Below are positions 1 to 7,287 of a stretch of DNA of 25,281 nt, piece by piece (the first letter of the stretch is position 1; each line of letters begins with the position of its first letter). The stretch lies in the NCBI GenBank assembly GCA_963169055.1, contig CAUJFU010000118.1:1-25281 (forward strand). Direction: 5' to 3'. The translations under genes were made by a program, and so were the position numbers. Below the pieces are notes generated by a model that made no database searches, was not told where the DNA came from, and saw nothing but the letters and a program-made list of their open reading frames with translations. The DNA comes from Myxococcota bacterium. Its GTDB lineage: Bacteria; Myxococcota_C; UBA6777.

Positions 1-143
1 CAAAACCCGAAGTGGCACCACACAAGGCATTTCTTACAAACACTGTCGTATCCTTCAACACACCGATGGATACGCCTACGCACGAAGAAAGGACGGCGTT
101 TCAAAGCCCGCCTAAAGGCAGGGGTCTCCACGCCGAAGAAAAG
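1..143 (+). other. glyS upstream leader with a small inverted repeat
   Basis: This is non-coding or leader sequence ahead of the chosen glyS start. It stays in frame with glyS back to a GTG at position 12, but the translated extension has none of the conserved GlyS N-terminal signature. A perfect 7-bp inverted repeat (47-53 CGTATCC with 68-74 GGATACG, 14-base loop) lies in it. A weaker hairpin at 107-123 (CCCGCC/GGC-A-GGG, loop TAAA) follows. Neither is followed by a T-run, and I see no T-box signature. The alpha-chain gene glyQ would be expected just upstream of the window. Confidence 0.4.
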
Positions 144-2291
144 ATGACAGGCGCAGAATTGTTTTTCGAGGTGGGCAGTGAAGAATTGCCTGCAAGTTAT
201 GTCGAACCAGCATTGCAGCAGTTGGTGTCGCTGTTGGAAGGTGCGTTGCGAGAAGGCCGTGTGACCTACGGGTTGATCGAGACTTTTGCAACGCCGCGCC
301 GTTTGGGTGTGGTGATCGCAGACGTCGGTTTGCGTGGGCGGGATGAAACAGAAGAAGTCTTGGGACCGCCTGTGCGGGTGGCTTTTGAGGCGGATGGTCG
401 GCCTAAAGTGGCGGCCCAAAAGTTTGCAGAAAAAGTGGGGCGGACGGTGGAGGCTTTGGAGCACAAAGAGACACCGAAAGGGGCTTATCTTTGTGCGCAT
501 GTGGTGCGAGAAGGCGCGGATACAGGGGCACTTTTGCAAGAAGCATTGCCGCGCATTTTGAGTCAGATCAATTTTCCAAAGTCGATGCGTTGGGGGCGGA
601 TCAAACAGACGTTTGCGCGGCCTATTCGTTGGTTGTGCGCGTTGTTTGATGGGAAGGTGATCCCGTTTGTGTATGCGGGTGTTGCGAGCGGCGAGACGTC
701 GCGGGGGCATCGTTTTCTTGCGCCCGAACCCTTTGCTTTCAAGGACGCAGCGACTTACCGCGTACTCCAAGCTGCGCGCTATGTCGTGTTGGACCCGGCA
801 TCTCGGCGCAAGACGATCCGAGAAGAAGCCCATCGTTTGGCAGAGGCGTGTGGTGGGCGTTTGGTCGAAGATGAAGGGCTGGTCGATACCAACGCCTTTT
901 TGGTCGAGTATGCGCGTCCGTTGTTGGCGACGTTCGATGCGGCTTTCTTGGAGCTTCCGCGTGAAGTTTTGCAGACGAGCTTGCGTGCGCATCAAAAATG
1001 TTTTGTGGTGGTGGATCAAGAAGGCCGATTGATGCGGCATTTTGTGTTGGTGTCTGCCCTCCCCTCGAAGGATGAAGAAAAAGTCTTGCATGGAAACCAG
1101 CGGGTGTTGCGTGCGCGGCTTTCGGATGCGCAGTTCTTCTTTAACGAAGATCGCAAAAAGACCTTGGCGAGCCGTGTTTCGCGTTTGGATGGGGTGGTGT
1201 TCCAATCAAAGCTGGGCAGCTACGGAGACAAGGTGCGGCGTTTGGAAGCCCAAGTTCCTGTGCTGGCGCAGTTGTTGGGGATGTCCACACACGCGGAAGA
1301 AGCGCGTCGAGCGGCACATCTTTCAAAGGCCGATCTGGTGACAGGGATGGTGTTTGAGTTCACCGAGTTGCAGGGGATCATGGGGCGTTATTATGCGCTG
1401 CATGATGGCGAAACAGCGGCGGTGGCCGATGCTTTGCGCGATCATTATCTGCCTGCGGGTCAAGATGATCCTGTGCCGACGCATCCTGTCGGCCAGTTGT
1501 TGGCTCTTGCAGATCGTCTTGATACGTTGGTGGGCGGTTTTGGTGTAGGACTCAAGCCGAGCGGGAGCGCGGATCCGTATGGTCTGCGTCGCCAAGCCAT
1601 CGGGATCTTGCGCATCTTGCGCGAGAACCAGCTACAGGGGACGTTGGGAGCGATGGTGGATTTGGCCCTGTCGTCCTTGGGAGAGCGGATCGCGGAACCT
1701 GCGGTGGTACGGGCAGAAGTGATCCAGTTTCTGACCACGCGCTTGGGCGGTCTTTATCTGAAAGAGGGTTGGCAGCGCGATCTGGTGGATGCGGTGTGTG
1801 TCGATGATCTGGTGGCGCATCATCCGTTGCCTGCGCTGGATGGACTGCTTAAAGCGCTGCAAAACGCCGTACATTCGGGTATTTTGTCGAGTCTCGCTTA
1901 CAGCTTTAAGCGCGTCAACAATATCTTGCGGGCTGCGGCAAAGAAAGACGTGATCGCGGCGTATGCGGGATTGGGAGCGCTGTATTATCGGGAAGAATCG
2001 CCTGTTTTAGAGCGTTCGCTGTTGAAGGAAAGCGCAGAAGTGGCGCTGTTGGATGCGTATGACGCCGCCTCAGGGAAGCTCGAAAAAGGATTGGAACAAG
2101 CTGATTTTCAGGGTGCTTTTGATGCTTTGTGTACCTTACAAGGACCGATCGATCGCATCTTTGATCAAGTGATGGTGATGGCCGAAGATACGACGTTGCG
2201 GGATGCGCGCCTTGCGATGTTGCGTGCGGTGGCACGGTTGGCCTTCCTTGACTTTGCGCGCATTGAAACTGAAGCCGAAACAGACACATAA
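144..2291 (+). CDS. glyS: Glycine--tRNA ligase beta subunit
   Basis: This is the beta chain of the alpha2-beta2 bacterial glycyl-tRNA synthetase, which charges tRNA-Gly with glycine in the cytoplasm. The alpha chain (glyQ) supplies the catalytic core, and the beta chain carries the tRNA-binding and HD-like parts. The N-terminus shows the family signature ELFFEVGSEELPA. Further hallmarks are KSMRWG near residue 150, HQKCFVV near 285, and ADPYGLRRQAIGILRILR near 475. An alpha-helical, DALR-like anticodon-binding region closes the protein (SFKRVNNIL). The ATG at 144 is preferred over the in-frame GTG at 12 because the signature begins at its third residue and a purine-rich GAAGAAAAG stretch precedes it. 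The 715-aa length is close to the usual 690 or so. ppdK starts 22 bp after the stop, which suggests co-transcription. The partner glyQ is not in the window. Confidence 0.96.
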   Translation: MTGAELFFEVGSEELPASYVEPALQQLVSLLEGALREGRVTYGLIETFATPRRLGVVIADVGLRGRDETEEVLGPPVRVAFEADGRPKVAAQKFAEKVGRTVEALEHKETPKGAYLCAHVVREGADTGALLQEALPRILSQINFPKSMRWGRIKQTFARPIRWLCALFDGKVIPFVYAGVASGETSRGHRFLAPEPFAFKDAATYRVLQAARYVVLDPASRRKTIREEAHRLAEACGGRLVEDEGLVDTNAFLVEYARPLLATFDAAFLELPREVLQTSLRAHQKCFVVVDQEGRLMRHFVLVSALPSKDEEKVLHGNQRVLRARLSDAQFFFNEDRKKTLASRVSRLDGVVFQSKLGSYGDKVRRLEAQVPVLAQLLGMSTHAEEARRAAHLSKADLVTGMVFEFTELQGIMGRYYALHDGETAAVADALRDHYLPAGQDDPVPTHPVGQLLALADRLDTLVGGFGVGLKPSGSADPYGLRRQAIGILRILRENQLQGTLGAMVDLALSSLGERIAEPAVVRAEVIQFLTTRLGGLYLKEGWQRDLVDAVCVDDLVAHHPLPALDGLLKALQNAVHSGILSSLAYSFKRVNNILRAAAKKDVIAAYAGLGALYYREESPVLERSLLKESAEVALLDAYDAASGKLEKGLEQADFQGAFDALCTLQGPIDRIFDQVMVMAEDTTLRDARLAMLRAVARLAFLDFARIETEAETDT

Positions 2292-2299
2292 CCTCTCAC

Positions 2300-2305
2300 A
2301 GGAGG
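2300..2305 (+). promoter_or_regulatory. Ribosome binding site deciding the ppdK start
   Basis: A perfect AGGAGG lies 8 bases ahead of the GTG at 2314. It selects that GTG over the upstream ATG at 2203, which lies inside glyS and yields 37 residues unlike any PPDK N-terminus. Confidence 0.85.
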
Positions 2306-2313
2306 TCGAGAAC

Positions 2314-5070
2314 GTGGTAAGCAAAAAGTACGTTTATTTCTTTGGTGGTGGCGAAGCCGATGGCGACGCAAGCATGAAGGCGCTGTTGGGCGGAAAAGGC
2401 GCGAATCTGGCGGAGATGACGCGGTTGAAACTGCCCGTTCCTCCGGGTTTTACGATCTCGACGGATATGTGTCACTACTATTTGAAAAACAACCACACCT
2501 ATCCAGACGATCTCAGGCCCCGAGTGGACGAGGTGTTGGCGCGCATGGAAAAGATCATGGGCCGTCGTTTTGGCGATCCAAGCAGTCCGATGTTGGTGTC
2601 GGTGCGCTCGGGTGCGCCTGTCTCGATGCCGGGGATGATGGACACCGTTTTGAACCTCGGACTCAATGATGTGATCGTCGAAGGTTTGGCAAAACAGACC
2701 AATGCGCGATTTGCGTACGATGCTTACCGGCGTTTTCTCAAGATGTATGGTGACGTGGTGCTGGGTGTAAAAGCCGAACAACACGAGGGGATCGATCCTT
2801 TTGAGAAGGCGATCGATCGACTCAAACATGCACGCGGCATCCAGCAAGACACCGAGATGTCCACCGAGGATCTCCAGCAGCTTTGCGTGGAGTTTCGTTC
2901 GATTATCCGCACAAGAACGGGTCAGGATATCCCCGAAGATCCGCGTGCGCAGCTTCGCCAAGCAGCAGGGGCGGTCTTTGGTTCGTGGAACAACCCGCGT
3001 GCGGTGTCTTATCGCCAATTGAACCGAATTGCCCATGACTTGGGGACGGCGGTGAATATTCAGGCGATGGTATACGGCAACATGAACGACGACTGCGCGA
3101 CGGGTGTGGCTTTTACGCGGGACTCGTCGCTTGGCGACAACGCGCTGCATGGGGAGTTTTTGAACAACGCCCAAGGCGAGGATGTGGTGGCTGGAACGCG
3201 CACACCGATGCCGCTGTCGAAGCACCAAAAAGCCGAGGGCGAGACCGTCTTGTCTCTTGAAGAGATGAAACCTGCCTTGTATGCGGAGCTTTTGCGTATC
3301 CGCGATGTGTTGGAAAAGCATTATCGGGATATGCAAGATATCGAGTTTACGATCCAAGGCGGCCAGCTTTGGATGTTGCAAACACGGACAGGAAAGCGAA
3401 CGGGGATCGCGGCTGCGCGGATCGCGGTGGATATGGTGGAAGAGGGGCTGATTACGCCGCAAGAAGCGGTCTTGCGCATCGATCCAGAACGTCACCTCCA
3501 ACAGCTTCTTCAACCGATCTTTGATCCTGCTGAAAAGAAAAAAGCGGAAACAGCGGGGCGATTGTTGGCGCGTGGTCTGGCCGCAGGGCCGGGGGCTGCA
3601 AGCGGGATGATCGTGTTTTCCGCCGAAGAAGCCGAAGAGATGGCGAAATACGGCCATGAGATTCTGTTGGTACGCATCGAAACGTCTCCCGAAGATATCC
3701 GTGGGATGGCGGTTTCGAAAGGGATCTTGACGGCGCGAGGTGGTGCGACTTCGCACGCGGCGTTGGTCGCAAGGCAGATGGGAAAGGTCTGTGTTTCGGG
3801 CTGTCAAGCGCTGGAGTTGGATTATTCCACCAAGCAGCTTCGGATCAAGGATCGTATACTCAAGCAGGGCGACTGGTTGTCGTTGGATGGCTTTGAAGGC
3901 AAGGTCTATGATGGAAAGATCAAAACCAAAGCTTCAGAGGTGGTGCAGGTGCTGTTGGAAAAATCACTACGCCCCGAAGATGCACCGCTGTATCGGCTTT
4001 ATGAAAAGCTGATGCGTTGGGCGAGCGAAGCGCGGCGTTTGGAAGTGTGGACCAACGCCGATCAGCCCGAACAAGCCGTCGCTGCGGTGGCTTTTGGTGC
4101 GCAAGGCATCGGTTTGTGCCGCACAGAACACATGTTCTTTGAGGGCGATCGTATCGACAGCGTGCGAGAGATGATCTTGGCGACAGATCGGGCGGGTCGT
4201 GAGGCGGCGTTGGCCAAGTTGGCCCCGCTGCAAGAAGAAGACTTTGTTGGGTTGTTTCGTGCCTTGGGTGAGCGCAAGGTGACGATCCGTTTGTTGGATC
4301 CGCCGCTGCATGAATTTTTGCCACACGAGCCAAAGCAGGTTGCGGAGCTTGCGGAAAAGATCGGCTGTCGGCCAGAGCGGTTGAAGCAATTGGTCGATGC
4401 GTTGCACGAATCGAATCCGATGCTTGGGCATCGTGGCTGTCGATTGCTCTTGACATATCCCGAGATTGCGGAGATGCAAGTGGCGGCAGTGATGCGTGCG
4501 GCTTGTCGGATCGCCAAAGAGGGTGTAAAAGTCCTGCCTGCGATCATGATCCCGCTTGTGGGGATCGAAGAAGAGTTGGCTTCTTTGCGTGTACTCACCT
4601 GTCGTGTGGCCGATCAGATCTTGCAAGACGAAGGTTTGTCGATCAAATACCATGTTGGAACGATGATCGAGCTGCCTCGGGCTTGTATGGTGGCGGACGC
4701 CATCGCACGTCACGCAGACTTTTTCTCTTTTGGTACCAACGACCTGACGCAAACAACCTACGGCTTTAGCCGCGATGACATCGGCAAGTTTTTGCCTGCC
4801 TACATCGAACAGCGCTTGTTGACAGATGATCCTTTTCAAACCCTCGATCCCAAGGGCGTTGGTGGCTTGATGAAGATCGCCTTGGAAAAAGGCCGTAGTA
4901 CCCGACCTGATCTTCACCTTGGGATCTGTGGCGAGCATGGCGGCGATCCGCGTTCTGTGCAGTTTTGCCACAATCTTGGTTTGCATTACGTCAGTTGTTC
5001 TCCCTACCGTGTGCCGATCGCGTTGATGGCGGCTGGACAAGCTGCCTTGCAAAAGGCCCAACAACCCTGA
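2314..5070 (+). CDS. ppdK: Pyruvate, phosphate dikinase
   Basis: The enzyme interconverts pyruvate + ATP + Pi and phosphoenolpyruvate + AMP + PPi in the cytoplasm, linking glycolysis and gluconeogenesis. Three parts are visible. The N-terminal ATP-grasp region carries SGAPVSMPGMMDTVLNLGLND and GEFLNNAQGEDVVAGTRTP. The phosphohistidine swivel domain carries TARGGATSHAA, with catalytic His at about residue 481 and the usual regulatory Thr two residues before it. The C-terminal PEP/pyruvate TIM barrel carries SFGTNDLTQTTYGFSRDD and GICGEHGGDP, with the catalytic Cys near residue 872. The product is 918 aa against roughly 875-900 for the family, and all active-site residues are intact. The GTG start follows a perfect Shine-Dalgarno. 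It lies 22 bp after glyS in the same direction. I recall glyS and ppdK as neighbours in several deltaproteobacterial genomes, but could not check this. Confidence 0.97.
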   Translation: MVSKKYVYFFGGGEADGDASMKALLGGKGANLAEMTRLKLPVPPGFTISTDMCHYYLKNNHTYPDDLRPRVDEVLARMEKIMGRRFGDPSSPMLVSVRSGAPVSMPGMMDTVLNLGLNDVIVEGLAKQTNARFAYDAYRRFLKMYGDVVLGVKAEQHEGIDPFEKAIDRLKHARGIQQDTEMSTEDLQQLCVEFRSIIRTRTGQDIPEDPRAQLRQAAGAVFGSWNNPRAVSYRQLNRIAHDLGTAVNIQAMVYGNMNDDCATGVAFTRDSSLGDNALHGEFLNNAQGEDVVAGTRTPMPLSKHQKAEGETVLSLEEMKPALYAELLRIRDVLEKHYRDMQDIEFTIQGGQLWMLQTRTGKRTGIAAARIAVDMVEEGLITPQEAVLRIDPERHLQQLLQPIFDPAEKKKAETAGRLLARGLAAGPGAASGMIVFSAEEAEEMAKYGHEILLVRIETSPEDIRGMAVSKGILTARGGATSHAALVARQMGKVCVSGCQALELDYSTKQLRIKDRILKQGDWLSLDGFEGKVYDGKIKTKASEVVQVLLEKSLRPEDAPLYRLYEKLMRWASEARRLEVWTNADQPEQAVAAVAFGAQGIGLCRTEHMFFEGDRIDSVREMILATDRAGREAALAKLAPLQEEDFVGLFRALGERKVTIRLLDPPLHEFLPHEPKQVAELAEKIGCRPERLKQLVDALHESNPMLGHRGCRLLLTYPEIAEMQVAAVMRAACRIAKEGVKVLPAIMIPLVGIEEELASLRVLTCRVADQILQDEGLSIKYHVGTMIELPRACMVADAIARHADFFSFGTNDLTQTTYGFSRDDIGKFLPAYIEQRLLTDDPFQTLDPKGVGGLMKIALEKGRSTRPDLHLGICGEHGGDPRSVQFCHNLGLHYVSCSPYRVPIALMAAGQAALQKAQQP

Positions 5071-5073
5071 TCC

Positions 5074-5108
5074 TCCCTTGCATGCGCCAAAACGAACATC
5101 GCAAGGGA
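5074..5108 (+). terminator. Long inverted repeat after ppdK (possible terminator or processing hairpin)
   Basis: TCCCTTGC (5074-5081) pairs perfectly with GCAAGGGA (5101-5108). The stem continues inward as ATG/CAT past a one-base bulge, leaving a 12-base loop. It sits 3 bp past the ppdK stop. No T-run follows, so this is not a classical intrinsic terminator. Its 3' arm ends 22 bp before the next start codon and contains AAGGGA, so it could also influence translation of the next gene. Confidence 0.4.
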
Positions 5109-5130
5109 TGCCGAAAGTACGTTGATCTTG

Positions 5131-7176
5131 ATGAGAAACAGACGCATTCCTTTGATGATGATTTTGTTGCTTGCATGGATGGGGACGTTGTTCTCCCTCA
5201 GTTGTATCTCCGAATACAACGGCATCTCGCCCGATCCCACCAAGATCCATTATCCCATCGGCCTTGCGGTGCATCCGAACGGTCGCTTTTTGTACATCGC
5301 CAACTCCAACTTTGACCTTGCTTATACAGGCGGGACGTTGATGGTCTTTGACACCGCAGAGGACGAAGAGATCACGGGGGATCTGCTTGGGGTGAAGACG
5401 ACGTATAAGACGCTCAAGCAAGTGGCCGGAACGACGGTCGAGATCGGCTCCTTTGCGGGTGAACTGCTGCTTTCTCGGGACGGACGGCGTGGGTTTGTCT
5501 CGATCCGAAATGATAGCCGAGAAGGCGGTGCGATCGGCTTTTCGGAGATCTTGCACTTTGGCATTGATCCAGACAAGGCGGGGACGGAACATCTGTCTTG
5601 TTCGCAAAAGGCTGTCCCGAAAGAAAAATCAGGCGGCGTCGGAGCCGAAGGCAAGTTTGAGGTGGACCCCGCGCCGCGTTGTGGCGATGAAAACAAGATC
5701 TTTTTGCTCGGTAATCGCTGCGAGACGGACGCGGATTGTGTTTTTGCGCGACAAGAACGCTGTTTGCGAGACTCTGCAACGGGCTTGGGCGAAGGCGTCG
5801 GATATTGCACCACCAACTTTTATCCGTACGGTTTGGTGATGGGTGCGGTGTGTACGGCCCGTCGGGCCTGCAAAGTTGACAAGGACTGTGTTTGCACCGC
5901 AGACGAGCAGCAAAAAGGTAGCTGCAAAGCGGGAGAGCGTTGCGATGTGGGCCGATGTGTCGCGGGATGCGTCGGCGACGCACAATGCCCCGAAGGACAA
6001 AGCTGTTCTTTCGGGCGTTGTCGAACCAAACAGCCTACGGGCAAGCCTTGTCAGCAAGACAGCGCGTGTCTTGCCGAAGAACGCTGTGAGGGGGCGCGTT
6101 GTGTGACGCGGACTTGTGTTGCCACGACAGATTGTCCAAGTGGGCTGGCTTGCTTTGCGGGACGTTGTGCGCGAAAGCTGTGCGCGGTCGATCTCGAATG
6201 CCCGCAAGGGACACGTTGCGATGAAGGCCGTTGTGTCGAAGGTTGCACCGACAACACGAGCTGCGCGGAAGGTGAGATCTGCGAAGGCGGGCATTGTCGG
6301 ACACCGATGGCAGAAGTTCCGCGTTATTGCGAAGGGGACGGCGATTGCGCGTCTTACGAAAGCTGCAAAGATACGCGGTTATTTGCTTCGTTGTTGGAAC
6401 AAGGCGGTTATGCGGATCTTGATCTGAGCAAGTTGTCGTTGCCTGCAACTTCCCAAGATCGCCGAGAGATGGGGATCGTTGCAAACAAAGAATCCTTGGG
6501 TTTGCCGTTGGGGATGACAGGGATCGCATTGTTGCCCAATCACACGGATCTCGGTGGGAAGGGCGAATTGTTCTTGGTGTCGCGCCAAAGCAATCGTGTG
6601 TATGCCTTGCCGCTCAAAGACACACCGTTGTTGCCGCGTGATATCGGACAAGTGGTGTTTACCAACGTCGATATGACGGCTCCACCATCGACGACGATTC
6701 AGGCGGATATGCGGGGGATTACGGCTGCGATCAATCGAAAGCATGGATGGGCGCGGTTGTATGTTGCAAGCCGCTTGCCTTCGGTGGTGTTGGTGTACGA
6801 CTTGCTGCGCGAACGCCCCGACAGTCCGCTGACGATGCGTCTTGTTGCGACGTTGCCCGTCGGAACGGAACCTGCGCAATTGTTGTATCGCCACCGTCCC
6901 GCTCCGTATCCTGACTTGTTGTATGTGGTGTCTTCACGGCGCGGTCGTGTCGATGTGATCGATGTCGAAGCGATGCAGACGATCTACCAGATCCCTGTGG
7001 GAGAGAGACCTTATTTTATGGTGCTCTACGATCCGCCCGCAGGGACGGCCAATCCCAAGCCGCGTGCGTATGTTGCGAACTTTCTCAACACGCTGATCAC
7101 GATCGTCGATCTCAATAGCCACCAAGTGATTGGAGCGCTGCGGGGGATTGACACCACGCTCAAGGTCACCCCATAG
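5131..7176 (+). CDS. Secreted YVTN-type beta-propeller protein with Cys-rich insert, probable lipoprotein
   Basis: This 681-aa envelope protein has unknown function. The N-terminus (MRNRRIPLMMILLLAWMG..) is a basic then hydrophobic export signal ending at Cys near residue 25 (FSLSC). That is a loose lipobox with Ser rather than Leu at -3, so lipidation is likely but not certain. Propeller-type strands follow (PIGLAVHPNGRFLYIAN, GGTLMVFDT). From about residues 155 to 420 there is a Cys-rich segment of repeated modules such as CETDADC, CKVDKDC, CQQDSAC, CVATTDC, CAVDLEC and CEGDGDC. Propeller strands then resume to the end (LYVVSSRRGRVDVIDV, RAYVANFLNTLITIVDL), so the Cys-rich block looks inserted into or beside a propeller blade. 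The ATG at 5131 is chosen over the TTG at 5122; neither has a strong Shine-Dalgarno. It starts 60 bp after ppdK and is followed by a second propeller lipoprotein. Confidence 0.8.
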   Translation: MRNRRIPLMMILLLAWMGTLFSLSCISEYNGISPDPTKIHYPIGLAVHPNGRFLYIANSNFDLAYTGGTLMVFDTAEDEEITGDLLGVKTTYKTLKQVAGTTVEIGSFAGELLLSRDGRRGFVSIRNDSREGGAIGFSEILHFGIDPDKAGTEHLSCSQKAVPKEKSGGVGAEGKFEVDPAPRCGDENKIFLLGNRCETDADCVFARQERCLRDSATGLGEGVGYCTTNFYPYGLVMGAVCTARRACKVDKDCVCTADEQQKGSCKAGERCDVGRCVAGCVGDAQCPEGQSCSFGRCRTKQPTGKPCQQDSACLAEERCEGARCVTRTCVATTDCPSGLACFAGRCARKLCAVDLECPQGTRCDEGRCVEGCTDNTSCAEGEICEGGHCRTPMAEVPRYCEGDGDCASYESCKDTRLFASLLEQGGYADLDLSKLSLPATSQDRREMGIVANKESLGLPLGMTGIALLPNHTDLGGKGELFLVSRQSNRVYALPLKDTPLLPRDIGQVVFTNVDMTAPPSTTIQADMRGITAAINRKHGWARLYVASRLPSVVLVYDLLRERPDSPLTMRLVATLPVGTEPAQLLYRHRPAPYPDLLYVVSSRRGRVDVIDVEAMQTIYQIPVGERPYFMVLYDPPAGTANPKPRAYVANFLNTLITIVDLNSHQVIGALRGIDTTLKVTP

Positions 7177-7209
7177 CAAAGACCCTCTGCTGGTGTGGGT
7201 GCGGTGTGT

Positions 7210-7252
7210 TCGGATGTTGTGGGAATGATCTGATCGGATGTTGTGGAAATGG
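7210..7252 (+). repeat. Imperfect 24-bp direct repeat between two propeller genes
   Basis: TCGGATGTTGTGG occurs at 7210-7222 and 7234-7246 with a 24-bp period, and the similarity continues a few bases further (GAATG/AAATG). It lies in the 111-bp gap before the second propeller gene, where a promoter or operator could be. I see no convincing -35/-10 pair. Confidence 0.5.
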
Positions 7253-7287
7253 TTTTCTAGCTTTCTTGGTTGAAGGATTCTGACACG

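Noticed and set aside
12-143. N-terminal extension of GlyS from the GTG at 12
   Set aside because: The added 44 residues do not resemble GlyS, whose conserved N-terminus starts immediately after the ATG at 144.
1-143. T-box riboswitch ahead of glyS
   Set aside because: No T-box core sequence or terminator/antiterminator pair was seen, and the available leader is too short to judge.
2296-3807. Long open frame (503 codons) on the minus strand inside ppdK
   Set aside because: It lies fully antisense to ppdK, whose conserved motifs are intact. The predicted protein is His/Arg-rich without a recognisable domain and is explained by codon bias.
3967-5607. Long open frame (546 codons) on the minus strand spanning ppdK and the next gene
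   Set aside because: It is antisense to two well-supported genes, has no domain signature, and has the composition of a shadow frame.
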